Shown here: positions 8,067-19,141 of the stretch, in pieces
Layout of the letters: each line of letters begins with the position of its first letter
Numbering within the stretch: the stretch's first letter is position 1
Origin: JALZKA01 sp963721645
GTDB taxonomy: Bacteria > Actinomycetota > Thermoleophilia > Solirubrobacterales > 70-9
Assembly: GCA_963721645.1 (NCBI GenBank)
Contig: CAVRJK010000002.1
Span: 2,369,846 to 2,433,845, forward strand
Direction of reading: 5' to 3'
Length of the DNA: 64,000 nt
Program-made: the position numbers and the translations under genes
The notes under the pieces: generated by a model
What the model was told of the DNA's origin: nothing
Database searches by the model: none
Seen by the model: the letters and a program-made list of their open reading frames with translations, nothing else

Positions 8067-9034
8067 CTAGAACTCGTAGCCGCGCTCCGCTGTGTGACGT
8101 TCGACCGCAAGCTTCACCAGCCGGTCGCACAGGTCCGGGTAGGGCACGCCGCTCGCCTCGAAGAGCTTGCCGAAGACGCTGGTCTGGGTGAATCCGGGAA
8201 TCGTGTTGATCTCGTTGACCAGGGCCTCCCCGTCCTCGGTCACGAAGAAGTCGCAACGGGCGAGCCCGCGACAGTCAACGGCCTTGTAGACCTCGACCGC
8301 CAGGTCGCGTACCCGCTGAACCGCCTCGTCGCCGATCGGAGCCGGTACGGCAAGCTGCATCCCGCCGTCCGTGTACTTGGCCTCGAAGTCGTACCACTCG
8401 GCACCCTGCGTAACTATCTCCCCCGGCAGGGATGCCTCTGGCTCGGTGTTGCCGATCACCGAGCACTCCACCTCGCGGCCGTCGCAGTGTGCCTCGACGA
8501 TTACGCGCGGGTCGTGGCGCAGAGCCAACTCCACGGCGTCGTCGAGCTCCTCGTCGGCCGATGTGACACGGGTAATGCCAACGCTCGAACCGAGGCGCGA
8601 CGGCTTTACCCAGAGCGGCATGCCCATGGCAGCCGCACGCTCGCGCCAGCCGGTCTCGCCGGCTTGGCAGAACGCGACCTGAGGGAATCCGTGGTGGTCG
8701 AGGAGACGTTTGCAGATGAGCTTGTCCATCGCCACAGCCGCGGCAAGAACGCTCGGGCCCGCATAGGGAACATCGAGGCACTCGAGAAGGCCTTGGACGG
8801 TGCCGTCCTCCCCGAAGGGTCCGTGAAGGACGGGGAAGGCGACGTCGGCGCCCAGCAGGCCGCGGCCGGCCCGGAGCTCCACCTCCTTGCCATCCAACAG
8901 CCAACGCCCGTCGCGCTCGATCAGGACACGACTTACCTCATGGCCGGCCTCCTCCAGGCCCGCCGCCACGGACTCGCCCGAGCGAATGGATACGTCGTGC
9001 TCGGACGAGCGCCCGCCCGAGAGCACCACGACCT

Positions 9035-9038
<4 letters not shown>
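8067..9038 (-). CDS. ddl: D-alanine--D-alanine ligase (first copy)
   Basis: ATP-grasp ligase forming D-Ala-D-Ala for peptidoglycan precursors; 323 residues. Conserved features are VVLSGGRSSEHDVSIRSG (N-terminal substrate loop with Glu), HGPFGEDGTVQG, GSSVGITRV, the omega loop EWYDFEAKYTDGG with the Lys-Tyr pair typical of D-Ala-D-Ala specificity, and LVNEINTIPGFTQTSVF with metal ligands. It overlaps pknB by 4 nt (ATGA), placing it in the kinase/cell-wall operon. A second Ddl-type gene lies at 49.8 kb. Confidence 0.95.
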
Positions 9039-10873
<1,835 letters not shown>

Positions 10874-10874
10874 G

Positions 10875-12350
10875 TCAGTCGGCCAGGCTGTCCATGACCT
10901 GCGTCGCTATCGGCCCGGCGATCTCGCCGCCCGAGCAACCGGTGCAGCGCTCGATCATCGCCGCGACCGCGATCTGCGGGTCCTCGGCCGGGGCAAAGCC
11001 GATGAACCAGGGGCGGTTGATCGACGCTTCGACGTCGATCTCGGCGGTACCCGTCTTGCCCGCGAGCTGTCCCAGGGTCGTCGAGAGACCGGAGGCGGTT
11101 CCATCGTTGGCGACGCTCACCATCATCTCGGCCACCTGCGCGGCGGTCTCTTCAGAGACGACCTGGTTCTGCTCGCTCGGATCCAGCTCCTCGATCGTTC
11201 GGCCGTCGGGGTCCTTTGCCTCCTGCAGGAGAGTGGGCTCCATCAGGGTTCCGTCGTTTGCGATCGTCCCTGCGACCTGCGCCATCTGAAGCGGCGTCGC
11301 GAGCAGGCGCTCCTGGCCGATGGCGACGCGCCCGATGTCAATCGAGGCGCTGGAAGTCAAGAGCTTTCCCTCGGAGTAGATGCCGCTCGGCGCCATCTGC
11401 GAGTCCGGATAGCTGAGCGCAGGGTCCGCGTTGAAGCCGAAGCGGTCCATGTACTCGATGTAGGTCTCCGCCCCGAGATCCTCGCCGACCTGGGCCCAGT
11501 AGGTGTTGACCGAGTTGGTGAGCGCCGTCGTCATGTCGATGGTGCCGAAGTCCTGGCTTCCCGAGTTGGCGAGCGGCGCACCCGAGATCTCGACGCCCGA
11601 GTTGGCATTCAGGGTGGTCGAAGTCTCGAACTCGCCTGAGTCGAGCGCGGCGGCGGCCGTTACGACCTTCATGGTCGATCCCGGCTCGTACGTCGACTGC
11701 GTCGGGCGATTGACGAGTGGCGCGGCGACGTCGTCGCTGTTCAGCACCTTCAGTTGCTTCGGATCTCGCACCGTGTTCGGGTCGTATCCCGGAACCGATG
11801 CCATGACCCGGATGGCGCCGGTGTCGGGCTCTATGGCAACCACCGACCCGCCGCCCACGGCTCCCGGCGTCGAGTCGATGGCGGACTGGAGCGCAGCAGT
11901 TGCGACACGCTGCGACTCGGCGTCGAGCGTCAAGGTGATGTCGGCGCCCTCGCGTGCTGAACCCGAGAGCTGGTCGATCAGGGTCGCGAACTCGTTCTGG
12001 TCGCCGGAGAGAAGGTCGTTCTCCGAAAGCTCGATCCCGGTGCGCTCGACTTCCACGAACGAATAGCCGACCGGGTTGCCGAAAAGCGCGTCCTGCGGGT
12101 AGTTGCGAACGAAGACGCGCTGGTTGGGGTTCTGCTCGCCTCCGGCCGGGTTCGACTCGGCGATCAGGACGCCGTCGGAGGTGGTGATGGTCCCGCGCTC
12201 GATCTGCTGCTCCTGGATCAAGAGCCTGCGGTTCTCAGTCCTCGACTCGAGGTCGTCTGCCTCGAGGACCGCCCAGCGGGAAGTGAAGACGATGAGACCC
12301 GCAAAGAGGATCAAGACGACTACATAGAGGCGGACGATCTGGCTGTTCAC
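10875..12350 (-). CDS. pbpA: Penicillin-binding protein PbpA (class B transpeptidase)
   Basis: A 491-residue class B PBP that cross-links peptidoglycan. An N-terminal membrane anchor (about 7-25) precedes the dimerisation region. The transpeptidase motifs are present: STMK (225-228, active-site Ser225), SVN (280-282) and KTGT (432-435). It overlaps rodA by 4 nt, the usual SEDS/bPBP pair acting together as polymerase and transpeptidase. The gene order rodA-pbpA-pknB matches actinobacterial clusters. Confidence 0.95.
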   Translation of the reverse strand: MNSQIVRLYVVVLILFAGLIVFTSRWAVLEADDLESRTENRRLLIQEQQIERGTITTSDGVLIAESNPAGGEQNPNQRVFVRNYPQDALFGNPVGYSFVEVERTGIELSENDLLSGDQNEFATLIDQLSGSAREGADITLTLDAESQRVATAALQSAIDSTPGAVGGGSVVAIEPDTGAIRVMASVPGYDPNTVRDPKQLKVLNSDDVAAPLVNRPTQSTYEPGSTMKVVTAAAALDSGEFETSTTLNANSGVEISGAPLANSGSQDFGTIDMTTALTNSVNTYWAQVGEDLGAETYIEYMDRFGFNADPALSYPDSQMAPSGIYSEGKLLTSSASIDIGRVAIGQERLLATPLQMAQVAGTIANDGTLMEPTLLQEAKDPDGRTIEELDPSEQNQVVSEETAAQVAEMMVSVANDGTASGLSTTLGQLAGKTGTAEIDVEASINRPWFIGFAPAEDPQIAVAAMIERCTGCSGGEIAGPIATQVMDSLAD

Positions 12351-13699
12351 AGCGGCTGAACCCCGCCCTGCCCCGGATTGCTGCGGGCCTTGTCGGAGAC
12401 GAGGAGGAGGAGGGCGAGGAGGATCATGTTCGCCACCACCGAGCTACCGCCCGAAGAAATGAAGGGAAGCGTCACGCCGGTCAAGGGGATCAGCTTGGTG
12501 ACGCCGCCGATGATCACGAACGCCTGCAGGCAGAAGACGGCTGTGAGGCCGGTGGCCAAGAGCTTTGAAAAGCCGTCGGGCGCCATCACCGCCGCCTTGA
12601 AGCCGCGCAGGCCGATCAGGGCGTAGATCGCGATCAGAGCGCAGCCGCCGAAGAGACCGAGTTCGGCGACGATCACGGCAAAGATGAAGTCGGTGTGCGG
12701 CTCGGGGAGGATGGAGCCGCAACTGGGGAACGGGACACCGTTGCAGTCGGGCGCGAACGGGCCGGGCAGCCTGAGGAGCGACTCGCCGAGACCTTGGCCA
12801 AAGAGCCCTCCCTCGGCCTGAGTGAACAGGGCCGAGGTGATCTGCCCGGCTCCGTCAGGCGCGTTGGCCGCGAACGGATCGATCCAGATGTCGACGCGGT
12901 CCTGGACGTGGCCGACCGTGCCGGCGAAGAACCAGGCTCCTGCCAGGAACATGACGAGGCCGATCAGCACATATGAAAGGCGGTTGGTCGCGACGTAGAC
13001 GAGGGCGAGGAAAGCGCCGAAGAACATCAGCGACGAGCCCAGGTCGCGGATGAACACGAGCATCACCATCGCCGCACCCCAAACGACGAGGAGCGGGCCA
13101 AAGTGCTTGAGCGGCGGAATCGTGAGGCCGGCGATCCGGCGCGCGGCCACCGAGAGGAGCTCGCGCGTCTCGTTCAGATAGCTCGCGAGGAAAACGACGA
13201 TGCCGATCTTTGCGAGCTCGGCCGGCTGGAAAGAGAAGAATCCCAGGTCCACTGCCAGGAAGGCGCCGTTTACCTGCGAGCCGATTCCGGGAAGCCGCGG
13301 AGCCAGGAGCAGGGCGATCGAGCCGACGGCGATCAGGTAGCGGTAGCGCTCGAGGATGTGGTAATCGCGCAGGAACACGATCGTCGCCGCGAAAGCAGCG
13401 AGGCCGATCAGAAACCAGGTGGCCTGCTCGACCGCGAGGGATTCCTCGATCCGGTAGAGCACCACCAGCCCGATCGCGGCGAGGACGGCGCACAAGGGGA
13501 ACAGATACGGATCGGCCTTCGGAAGGGCGACTCGGAGGAAGAGGTGGGTGGCGACGCAGATCGCCAGGAAGTAGCCGCCGTAGGTGAGGCTGAGGGTGCC
13601 TATCTCATTCGAGCGGACGGCGAAAACAGCCGCAAAGCCGGCGCTCACCAGGAGCGCAACGGGAATCAGGGCGAAGAGCTCGCGATTCCGCGCGGTCAT
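12347..13699 (-). CDS. rodA: SEDS peptidoglycan glycosyltransferase (FtsW/RodA family)
   Basis: A 450-residue polytopic membrane protein of the FtsW/RodA/SpoVE family, which polymerises lipid II. Family landmarks include RYRYLIAVGSIALLLAPRLPG, the NGAFLAVDLGFFSFQPAELAK segment, PHTDFIFAVIVAELGLFGG and GVTLPFISSGGSS near the C-terminus. A long extracytoplasmic loop with two Cys-containing stretches (PDCNGVPFPSCGS) is present. It overlaps pstP upstream and pbpA downstream by 4 nt each, so the operon is translationally coupled. Confidence 0.95.
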   Translation of the reverse strand: MTARNRELFALIPVALLVSAGFAAVFAVRSNEIGTLSLTYGGYFLAICVATHLFLRVALPKADPYLFPLCAVLAAIGLVVLYRIEESLAVEQATWFLIGLAAFAATIVFLRDYHILERYRYLIAVGSIALLLAPRLPGIGSQVNGAFLAVDLGFFSFQPAELAKIGIVVFLASYLNETRELLSVAARRIAGLTIPPLKHFGPLLVVWGAAMVMLVFIRDLGSSLMFFGAFLALVYVATNRLSYVLIGLVMFLAGAWFFAGTVGHVQDRVDIWIDPFAANAPDGAGQITSALFTQAEGGLFGQGLGESLLRLPGPFAPDCNGVPFPSCGSILPEPHTDFIFAVIVAELGLFGGCALIAIYALIGLRGFKAAVMAPDGFSKLLATGLTAVFCLQAFVIIGGVTKLIPLTGVTLPFISSGGSSVVANMILLALLLLVSDKARSNPGQGGVQPL

Positions 13700-15024
13700 C
13701 CGCCGCCGCCGGAGCGCTTCTTTCGGCCCTCCTGCCCACCGTTACCGCCCCCGTTTCCGGCTTGCTGATTCTGGTCTTTCTGCTGCTGTGCGCCGTCGTT
13801 GTCGTTGACCGGCGTCGGCGGCTCTGTTGCCGCGGCCGCGGACTGCTCGAGGTTGTCGAGGAGGTCGACGGCGTCCTCTCGAGAGCGAAGATCGTGATTG
13901 GTTGCTTCGTCGCGGCGATCCTCGGGTAGCGAGGACACGCGGGTCGGAGACGAGGTGACCTCCGAATAGAGCTCGAAGTTGAGCGGGAGCTCGTACGGCA
14001 GACCGCGGTAGAGAGACAGCCGCCCACCCTCATCCGTTCCCAGGAAGTAGACCTGGCGCGCAGCGAAGACGCCCGCGGTGACAAGCCCGGCCACCAGGAG
14101 CAGGGCAATCAGAGACTTCACGGGGAAGCGCCGCTTGCGCTTCGCCTCGGCGGGCTCCCGGCGGCGGGCAGGCGCGCCCGACGCGGCGCCTCCCAGGCTC
14201 GCTCGGCGCTTGCGCTCAGCCTCGGTGCGGACTGCTTCAGCCGACAGACCGGCCTCGGCGGCGGTCGGGCCGATCAGCGTCGCTCCCTCGTCGAACTCCT
14301 GTGCCTCGCCCTCGTCGAGGCGGAAGGCGATCACGGTGATGTTGTCTCGCCCACCCGCCTCGTTCGCCTCGTTCACAAGCCAGGTGGTGGCTTCGTCGAG
14401 CGACGAAGATTCGGCGAGAATCTCGCGGACCTTCGGGTCCTTGACCATCGTGGTGAGCCCGTCCGAGCAGATCAGGTAGATGTCGCCGGGGCGGGCACTC
14501 GCGGTGAGGGTGTCCACCTCGACCTCCGACTCGGGTCCCAGCGCACGCGTGATGATCGAGCGCTGCGGATGGTCCTCGGCCTCCTGCTCGGTCAGGCGAC
14601 CCTGCCGGCGGAGCTCCTCTACCAGGGAGTGGTCAGATGTGAGGAGCTTCAACTCGCCCTCGCGGAAGCGGTACGCGCGGGAGTCGCCCACGTGACCGAT
14701 CGAAATCTCGTCGCCCTCGAGCAGGGCGGCGGTAAGGGTCGTGCCCATGCCCGAGCGGCTCGAGTCGTGCTGCGAAAGGGAGTGGATCTGGCGGTTCGCG
14801 CTCTGGACTACCGAGCGAAGGAATGCCTCGGGCGCCTCGGATCCGCGCTCGGCCGGCTCAAAGGCCTCGGCGGCGATACGCGAAGCCACCTCGCCCGCCT
14901 GCGCCCCACCCATGCCGTCGGCCACTGCATAAAGGGGGCCGCGGGCAAAGTAGGAGTCCTCGTTGGTCGTCCGCTGACGACCCGTGTCCGTCTTATAGGA
15001 GTCCTCGGCGATTCGAAGTGGCAT
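13696..15024 (-). CDS. pstP: PP2C-family Ser/Thr phosphatase PstP
   Basis: A 442-residue membrane phosphatase opposing PknB-type kinases. Residues about 1-240 form the PP2C domain with the metal-binding motifs DGMGG, GMGTTLTAALL, HVGDSRAYRF, SDGLT and GGRDNITVI. A basic linker precedes a single transmembrane helix (SLIALLLVAGLVTAGVFAA, about 304-322). The extracytoplasmic tail is low-complexity, rich in Gln, Gly and Asn, and ends KKRSGGGG. The ATG directly follows the fhaB stop codon. Confidence 0.95.
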   Translation of the reverse strand: MPLRIAEDSYKTDTGRQRTTNEDSYFARGPLYAVADGMGGAQAGEVASRIAAEAFEPAERGSEAPEAFLRSVVQSANRQIHSLSQHDSSRSGMGTTLTAALLEGDEISIGHVGDSRAYRFREGELKLLTSDHSLVEELRRQGRLTEQEAEDHPQRSIITRALGPESEVEVDTLTASARPGDIYLICSDGLTTMVKDPKVREILAESSSLDEATTWLVNEANEAGGRDNITVIAFRLDEGEAQEFDEGATLIGPTAAEAGLSAEAVRTEAERKRRASLGGAASGAPARRREPAEAKRKRRFPVKSLIALLLVAGLVTAGVFAARQVYFLGTDEGGRLSLYRGLPYELPLNFELYSEVTSSPTRVSSLPEDRRDEATNHDLRSREDAVDLLDNLEQSAAAATEPPTPVNDNDGAQQQKDQNQQAGNGGGNGGQEGRKKRSGGGG

Positions 15025-15510
15025 CTACGAGCCCCCGGGGACGTCGATCTCGAAACGAAGCTCGGTGTCGCCGATCTTGACCTCATCGAGGTCCGTGAGG
15101 ATCCGCTCCGAGGTGAATCGGCTTCCGTTGAGATAGGTGCCGTTGGTCGAACCCATGTCCTCGACGTAGTAGCTCGGCCCACGCGAGTAGATCCGGCAGT
15201 GGATGGTGGACGCAAACTTGTCGTCGATCCTCACGTCCGCATCGTCGCCGCGACCGATTGAAAGACCGCCGAAGAGGTCCCAGCGGCTCCCGGCGTCGAG
15301 GCCGCCGCCCTTGACCGCGACCAGGGAGGCGTCAGTCGAAGGAGCGCGCCCGCCCGGTCCCGCGGCCTGATGAAAACCCGTCGCCTCGGGTGCCGGCGAC
15401 TGCGTCGCGCGCAACTCCTTCAGCGCCGAGCGCCCGACCCAGAACAGGAACAGGTACAACACGGCAAGGAAGCCGAACTTCAGCCCGACCGCGATCGGCT
15501 CGGTGTCCAC
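15025..15510 (-). CDS. fhaB: FHA-domain protein FhaB (FipA-like)
   Basis: A 161-residue protein with an N-terminal membrane helix (GLKFGFLAVLYLFLFWVGRSAL) and a C-terminal FHA phosphothreonine-binding domain: LSIGRGDDADVRIDD, the His in IHCRIY, and DMGSTNGTYLNG. It recruits proteins phosphorylated by the operon's kinases; in mycobacteria the homologue links PknB signalling to division. The start is GTG (MDTEPIAVG in translation). It is contiguous with pstP. Confidence 0.93.
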   Translation of the reverse strand: MDTEPIAVGLKFGFLAVLYLFLFWVGRSALKELRATQSPAPEATGFHQAAGPGGRAPSTDASLVAVKGGGLDAGSRWDLFGGLSIGRGDDADVRIDDKFASTIHCRIYSRGPSYYVEDMGSTNGTYLNGSRFTSERILTDLDEVKIGDTELRFEIDVPGGS

Positions 15511-15569
15511 TAGAAGGCCATGTATGGGTTGAGCGCCTGTTGGCGCGAGAGCTGCATGCCGGTCGTTCC

Positions 15570-16340
15570 CTAGTGCTCGATGTCGAAGGTGAAGTAGGTG
15601 GTCCCGATCTGGACGTTGTCCCCGGGGCTGAGGCGCGACGAGTCGACCTGGCGGCCATTGACCTTGATCCCGTTGGTTGATCCGAGGTCTGCGATCTCCC
15701 AGTCCCCTGTGGAGTTCCGGCGAAGCTCGGCGTGCTTACGGGAGACATTCTGGTCGGCGAGGACGCAGTCGCACTCGCGCGAGCGGCCCAGCGAAGCGAC
15801 CGGCCCCTCCAGGACGAAGCGGCGGTCGTCGAGCGAAACGATGGCCTTCGTGTCGGTCAGGTGCGCGACGCGCTTGGTCGTGCGCGACTGCTTCTCGGCC
15901 TTGGGAGGCACTTGATAGACCATCGTGTGGCCTTGCTCGCCCTGCGACGGAGCCTGACCTTCGCGCTGCGCCGTCTTGACCAGGCGCGTCTGGATACCGA
16001 ACTCGCCGAGTCGCAGGCGCTCGTCAACTTCAAGGCTCACCTCGGGCCGGGTGAGGAGCGCAAGATCGTGGCGGCGGGCGTGTTCGAGGAGATAGGACGA
16101 GAGCTCCTGCTCGAGCGAGCGCTCGTAGCCCTCGAGGCGCTCGTGGTCCTCGGTGCCGAGCCAGACCGTGTACTGGTTGGGCACGTAGACACGCGCGACT
16201 GAAGCGGTGCGGTGTGCGTCCATTTCCTTGGCGAGCTTGCGCGCGATCTCCACGGGTTGGACCTGCGAAGAGAAGGCGCGTGAAAACGCACCCTGGACCA
16301 AGTTCTCTATTCGTGCTTCGAGGTTTCGAAGGACGCTTAT
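15570..16340 (-). CDS. fhaA: FhaA-like protein (DUF3662 + FHA), apparent ATA start
   Basis: N-terminal DUF3662 domain (EIARKLAKEMDAHRT, then VYVPNQYTVWL) and C-terminal FHA domain (ASLGRSRECDCVL, SRKHAEL, DLGSTNGIKVNG). In the family the protein begins with a short helix of the form M-x-x-L-R-x-L-E; here SVLRNLEARIENLV is encoded upstream of the first TTG (16301), and the codon at the expected start (16340-16338) is ATA. A strong AAGGAG lies exactly 7 nt before it. Without this extension the conserved N-terminal helix would be lost. Either a rare ATA start or a sequence error is possible. FhaA homologues bind phosphorylated MurJ and PknB. Confidence 0.9.
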   Translation of the reverse strand: MSVLRNLEARIENLVQGAFSRAFSSQVQPVEIARKLAKEMDAHRTASVARVYVPNQYTVWLGTEDHERLEGYERSLEQELSSYLLEHARRHDLALLTRPEVSLEVDERLRLGEFGIQTRLVKTAQREGQAPSQGEQGHTMVYQVPPKAEKQSRTTKRVAHLTDTKAIVSLDDRRFVLEGPVASLGRSRECDCVLADQNVSRKHAELRRNSTGDWEIADLGSTNGIKVNGRQVDSSRLSPGDNVQIGTTYFTFDIEH

Positions 16341-16412
16341 GTCGATTCTCCTTGCGGCACGCGAGTCGGGCGGGCGGCTCCGCCTCCTGCGGCCCGCTGT
16401 GAGCGCCGAATC

Positions 16413-17948
16413 CTACCCGTGGAGCGCGGGCTGGGCGCTTGCCAGAGCAGGTGGGTGGGATGGTTCTTCCCGGTGCTGCGCCCCGGCGCGGGCGGCCACG
16501 GCGAGTGCCACGACGACTATCGCGATGGCAGCACTCGCGCTCTGCGCGCCGTCGCCCACGTACGCGAGGCCGGCGGCGAGGGCCGCGGCCCAGATGACAG
16601 TGCCCACGAGGGCAAGTGCCGGGTGCGCTTTGAGCACGACCCCCAGAAGGAGCGCGGCGAGGCCGAGAAGCGCGATTCCGGCCAAGGCGGAGGGGTCCGC
16701 GAATGCGCTCAGGACCTCATTTCCTGCCGCCGAAGCAGAGCTCATCCAGCCGTCCGTCGCCTGCGGAGAGATCTTCAGCCGGTCGCCGAAGCCGAAGCCG
16801 ACCGCCGCGATGAGGTAGGCGGCAAAGGAAAGCCCGCCCAGGATCGCCCGATCCCGGGCGTTATGGACGCTGAACGCGACGACCGCCGGAGCGGCGGCGA
16901 TCGCTCCGGCCGCGCCAAGCGGCACGGCGACCAGCGGGACGAGGGCCAGGGCGGCGTTGGGCGCAATGGCCAGCGCCGGCATCAGGACGACGGCGAGAAC
17001 CAACGCCAGGCCGGGGAGCCCGGCGGGGCCGGCCAGGGCGGCGAGCGCCGTACCCGCGCCCACGAGACCGAAGATCCGGGCGAACGAGCGCCTTGGAAGC
17101 GGTGAGGCCGTGCTGCCGGGAGAGGGCACCGCGCACTCGTCGTCGAGTTGGATGGCGACGCGCTCCAACTCGGAGCGCAGGCGTTTCAGCGTCGGGCGGT
17201 TCCGGGGGTCGGCCTCGAGGCAGGCGTCGATCTGCGCGACGAGCGCATTCGGGAGATCCGGGCGTGGCAGGGCGAGCGAGGGGATCGGCTGACCGATCTG
17301 TCGCGCGGTCTGCGCGGGAGTCCTGCGGGCAACGGGATTCTCGCCCGCCCACGCCTCATAAAGGGTGAGCGCAAGCGAGTAAACGTCGGCCTCGGCCCCT
17401 GCGTGATGGCCCTCCGCCTGCTCGGGCGCCATATAGGAAAGGGTTCCGACCACCTCACCGGGGGCCGTCAGGACCGGGGCTCCGGCGACCGCCGCGATCC
17501 CGAAGTCCATGAGCTTTGCGCGGCGGCCTTGCGTACCGAATGGCCGGACGATGGCGTTCTGGGGTTTCACGTCTCGGTGAATGACGCCTCTCTCGTGCGC
17601 GTGGCAGAGCGCGTCGCAGAGGTCCTTTCCGATCTGCGCGACGTCACGGTCAGACACGGTGCCCTCCCGCGCGGCGCGATCGAGCGTCTTGCCGTCGACG
17701 AGCTCGGAGACGAGAAGGGCATGGCCGTCTCGCTCCCCCAACTCGTAGAGGGTGACGATCGCCGGGTGGTTGAGGCGGGCCGCTGCCTGGGCCTCTCGCA
17801 GGACCCTGTCGGCACCCGCGGTCTGGATCTCCTTGATCGCGACCTCGCGCTGAAGGCGCTCGTCCAGCGCCTTGTAGACGGTGCCCATCCCGCCGGAGCC
17901 AATTCGCTCTCCGACTCTGAACCGCCCCATTACGAGTTCACCTGACAC
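16413..17948 (-). CDS. Ser/Thr protein kinase with multi-helix membrane C-terminus
   Basis: A 511-residue kinase starting at GTG 17948, which has an AGGA box 6 nt upstream (the frame is open to 17981). The kinase domain has IGSGGMGTVYKALDERLQ, the catalytic Lys in VAIKEI, HRDVKPQNAIV and MDFGIAAVAG. From about residue 290 the protein becomes a long hydrophobic region with about eight to nine predicted helices, instead of one helix plus a sensor. It ends in a His/Pro-rich tail. It is the first gene of the fhaA-ddl cluster by position, 72 bp upstream of fhaA. Confidence 0.92.
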   Translation of the reverse strand: MSGELVMGRFRVGERIGSGGMGTVYKALDERLQREVAIKEIQTAGADRVLREAQAAARLNHPAIVTLYELGERDGHALLVSELVDGKTLDRAAREGTVSDRDVAQIGKDLCDALCHAHERGVIHRDVKPQNAIVRPFGTQGRRAKLMDFGIAAVAGAPVLTAPGEVVGTLSYMAPEQAEGHHAGAEADVYSLALTLYEAWAGENPVARRTPAQTARQIGQPIPSLALPRPDLPNALVAQIDACLEADPRNRPTLKRLRSELERVAIQLDDECAVPSPGSTASPLPRRSFARIFGLVGAGTALAALAGPAGLPGLALVLAVVLMPALAIAPNAALALVPLVAVPLGAAGAIAAAPAVVAFSVHNARDRAILGGLSFAAYLIAAVGFGFGDRLKISPQATDGWMSSASAAGNEVLSAFADPSALAGIALLGLAALLLGVVLKAHPALALVGTVIWAAALAAGLAYVGDGAQSASAAIAIVVVALAVAARAGAQHREEPSHPPALASAQPALHG

Positions 17949-18022
17949 TACGAATCCTGCCTTCGACGGGCCTCTGGCCATTCCTGCCGGTGTCCGGCGA
18001 TGTACTCAGACCGCTTGGGCGG

Positions 18023-18028
18023 TAATAC
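18023..18028 (+). promoter_or_regulatory. Putative -10 box (TAATAC)
   Basis: TAATAC ends 9 nt before the GTG start of the gene at 18038, in the short divergent region opposite the kinase gene. Fits the leaderless pattern of the window. Confidence 0.35.
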
Positions 18029-18037
18029 TGGCCCTGA

Positions 18038-19132
18038 GTGGAAGCATCCGAAACCGACGATCGGAACTCGCCCCAGCGCCGCGGGGAGCCTCGCGCGCAG
18101 CGCAGCCGGCGTCCTCCGCCCCCGCGCGAGCCCGCCGGGGACGTCTTCAAGCGCCGCGCGCTCGCCTTCGGCATCGGCGTCGTGGTCATCGTCTTGCTGC
18201 TGCTCGCGGTCCGCGGTTGCCTGGACGCGCGCAAGGAACGAGCTTTCGAGAACTACCTCCGCGATCTCGACTCACTGGTCACGACCTCCTCCCAGCTCTC
18301 CGACGACTTCTTCTCCAGGTTCCGCGACCCGGGCGGGGCGACCGAGCTGGAGTTCCAGGCTCAACTCGGGTCGAGCCGCGGCACCAGCGAGGACCTCCTC
18401 AATCGGGTCCAGGGCCTCGACTCACCCGACGAGCTCTCCGAGGCCCAACAAGACCTCGAGCTCGCGTTCGAGCTGCGACGCGACGGGGTGACCTCTGTCG
18501 TCGAGCAGACGGAGGCGGCTCTGGGCGAGAAGGGCTCGAAGGACGCCACGAGCCAGATCTCGACCGACATGCGTCAGTTCTTGGCCTCCGACGTTCTCTA
18601 CGCGCGGGCCCATGCCGAGATCGTCAGCGTGCTCGACGAGCAGGAGCTTGAGGGCGACGTCCCGTCGTCGAACTTCCTGCCCGAGCCGATCGAGCCGTGG
18701 CTCGACGACCTCGAGATCGCGCGCCTTCTGGCGCAGGTCGCCGGCGAGACCGGGGCTGCCGGTGGGGCGACCCGCGGAACGGAGCTTTCCACGGTCACCC
18801 TCAGGCCCGGGAACATCCCGCTCACTCCGGACACCCTCAACACGGCCAGCCGGGTGCCGACCGAGATCGAGGTTGGCGTCCTGAACGGTGGGACCACTCA
18901 GGAGACCGATGTCGCGGTCTCGTACGAGCTCCTGGGTTCGACCGAGCCGATCGAGGGCGAGGCCACGATCCCGCGGATCGATGCGGGTGTCGAGGGTTCG
19001 GTCGCGATCCCCGTGCAGGGCGAGATTCCCGAGGACGACGACCTCACCCTGATCGTCACCGTCTTTCCCGTCGCCGGCGAGTCGATCGTCGAGAACAACG
19101 AACTCGCCTTCCAGGTCCGCTTCGGCGGTTAG
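18038..19132 (+). CDS. Membrane-anchored protein of unknown function
   Basis: A 364-residue protein I do not recognise by family. It has a basic, proline-rich cytoplasmic N-terminus (about 1-36), one transmembrane helix (about 41-60, ending RGCLDARKE), a helical, acidic middle (about 65-200) and a beta-rich C-terminal domain from about 255 (TEIEVGVLNGGTTQETDVAV) that resembles a CARDB-like Ig fold. It is divergent from the kinase-fhaA operon with only about 90 bp between starts, so it may share regulation with that cell-envelope cluster. Its TAG stop is in the same frame as downstream pheA. Confidence 0.82.
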   Translation: MEASETDDRNSPQRRGEPRAQRSRRPPPPREPAGDVFKRRALAFGIGVVVIVLLLLAVRGCLDARKERAFENYLRDLDSLVTTSSQLSDDFFSRFRDPGGATELEFQAQLGSSRGTSEDLLNRVQGLDSPDELSEAQQDLELAFELRRDGVTSVVEQTEAALGEKGSKDATSQISTDMRQFLASDVLYARAHAEIVSVLDEQELEGDVPSSNFLPEPIEPWLDDLEIARLLAQVAGETGAAGGATRGTELSTVTLRPGNIPLTPDTLNTASRVPTEIEVGVLNGGTTQETDVAVSYELLGSTEPIEGEATIPRIDAGVEGSVAIPVQGEIPEDDDLTLIVTVFPVAGESIVENNELAFQVRFGG

Positions 19133-19141
19133 GGGCGGATC

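Noticed and set aside
6689..8191. Plus-strand ORF (500 aa) opposite two methyltransferases
   Set aside because: Antisense shadow; the minus-strand frames carry clear methyltransferase motifs.
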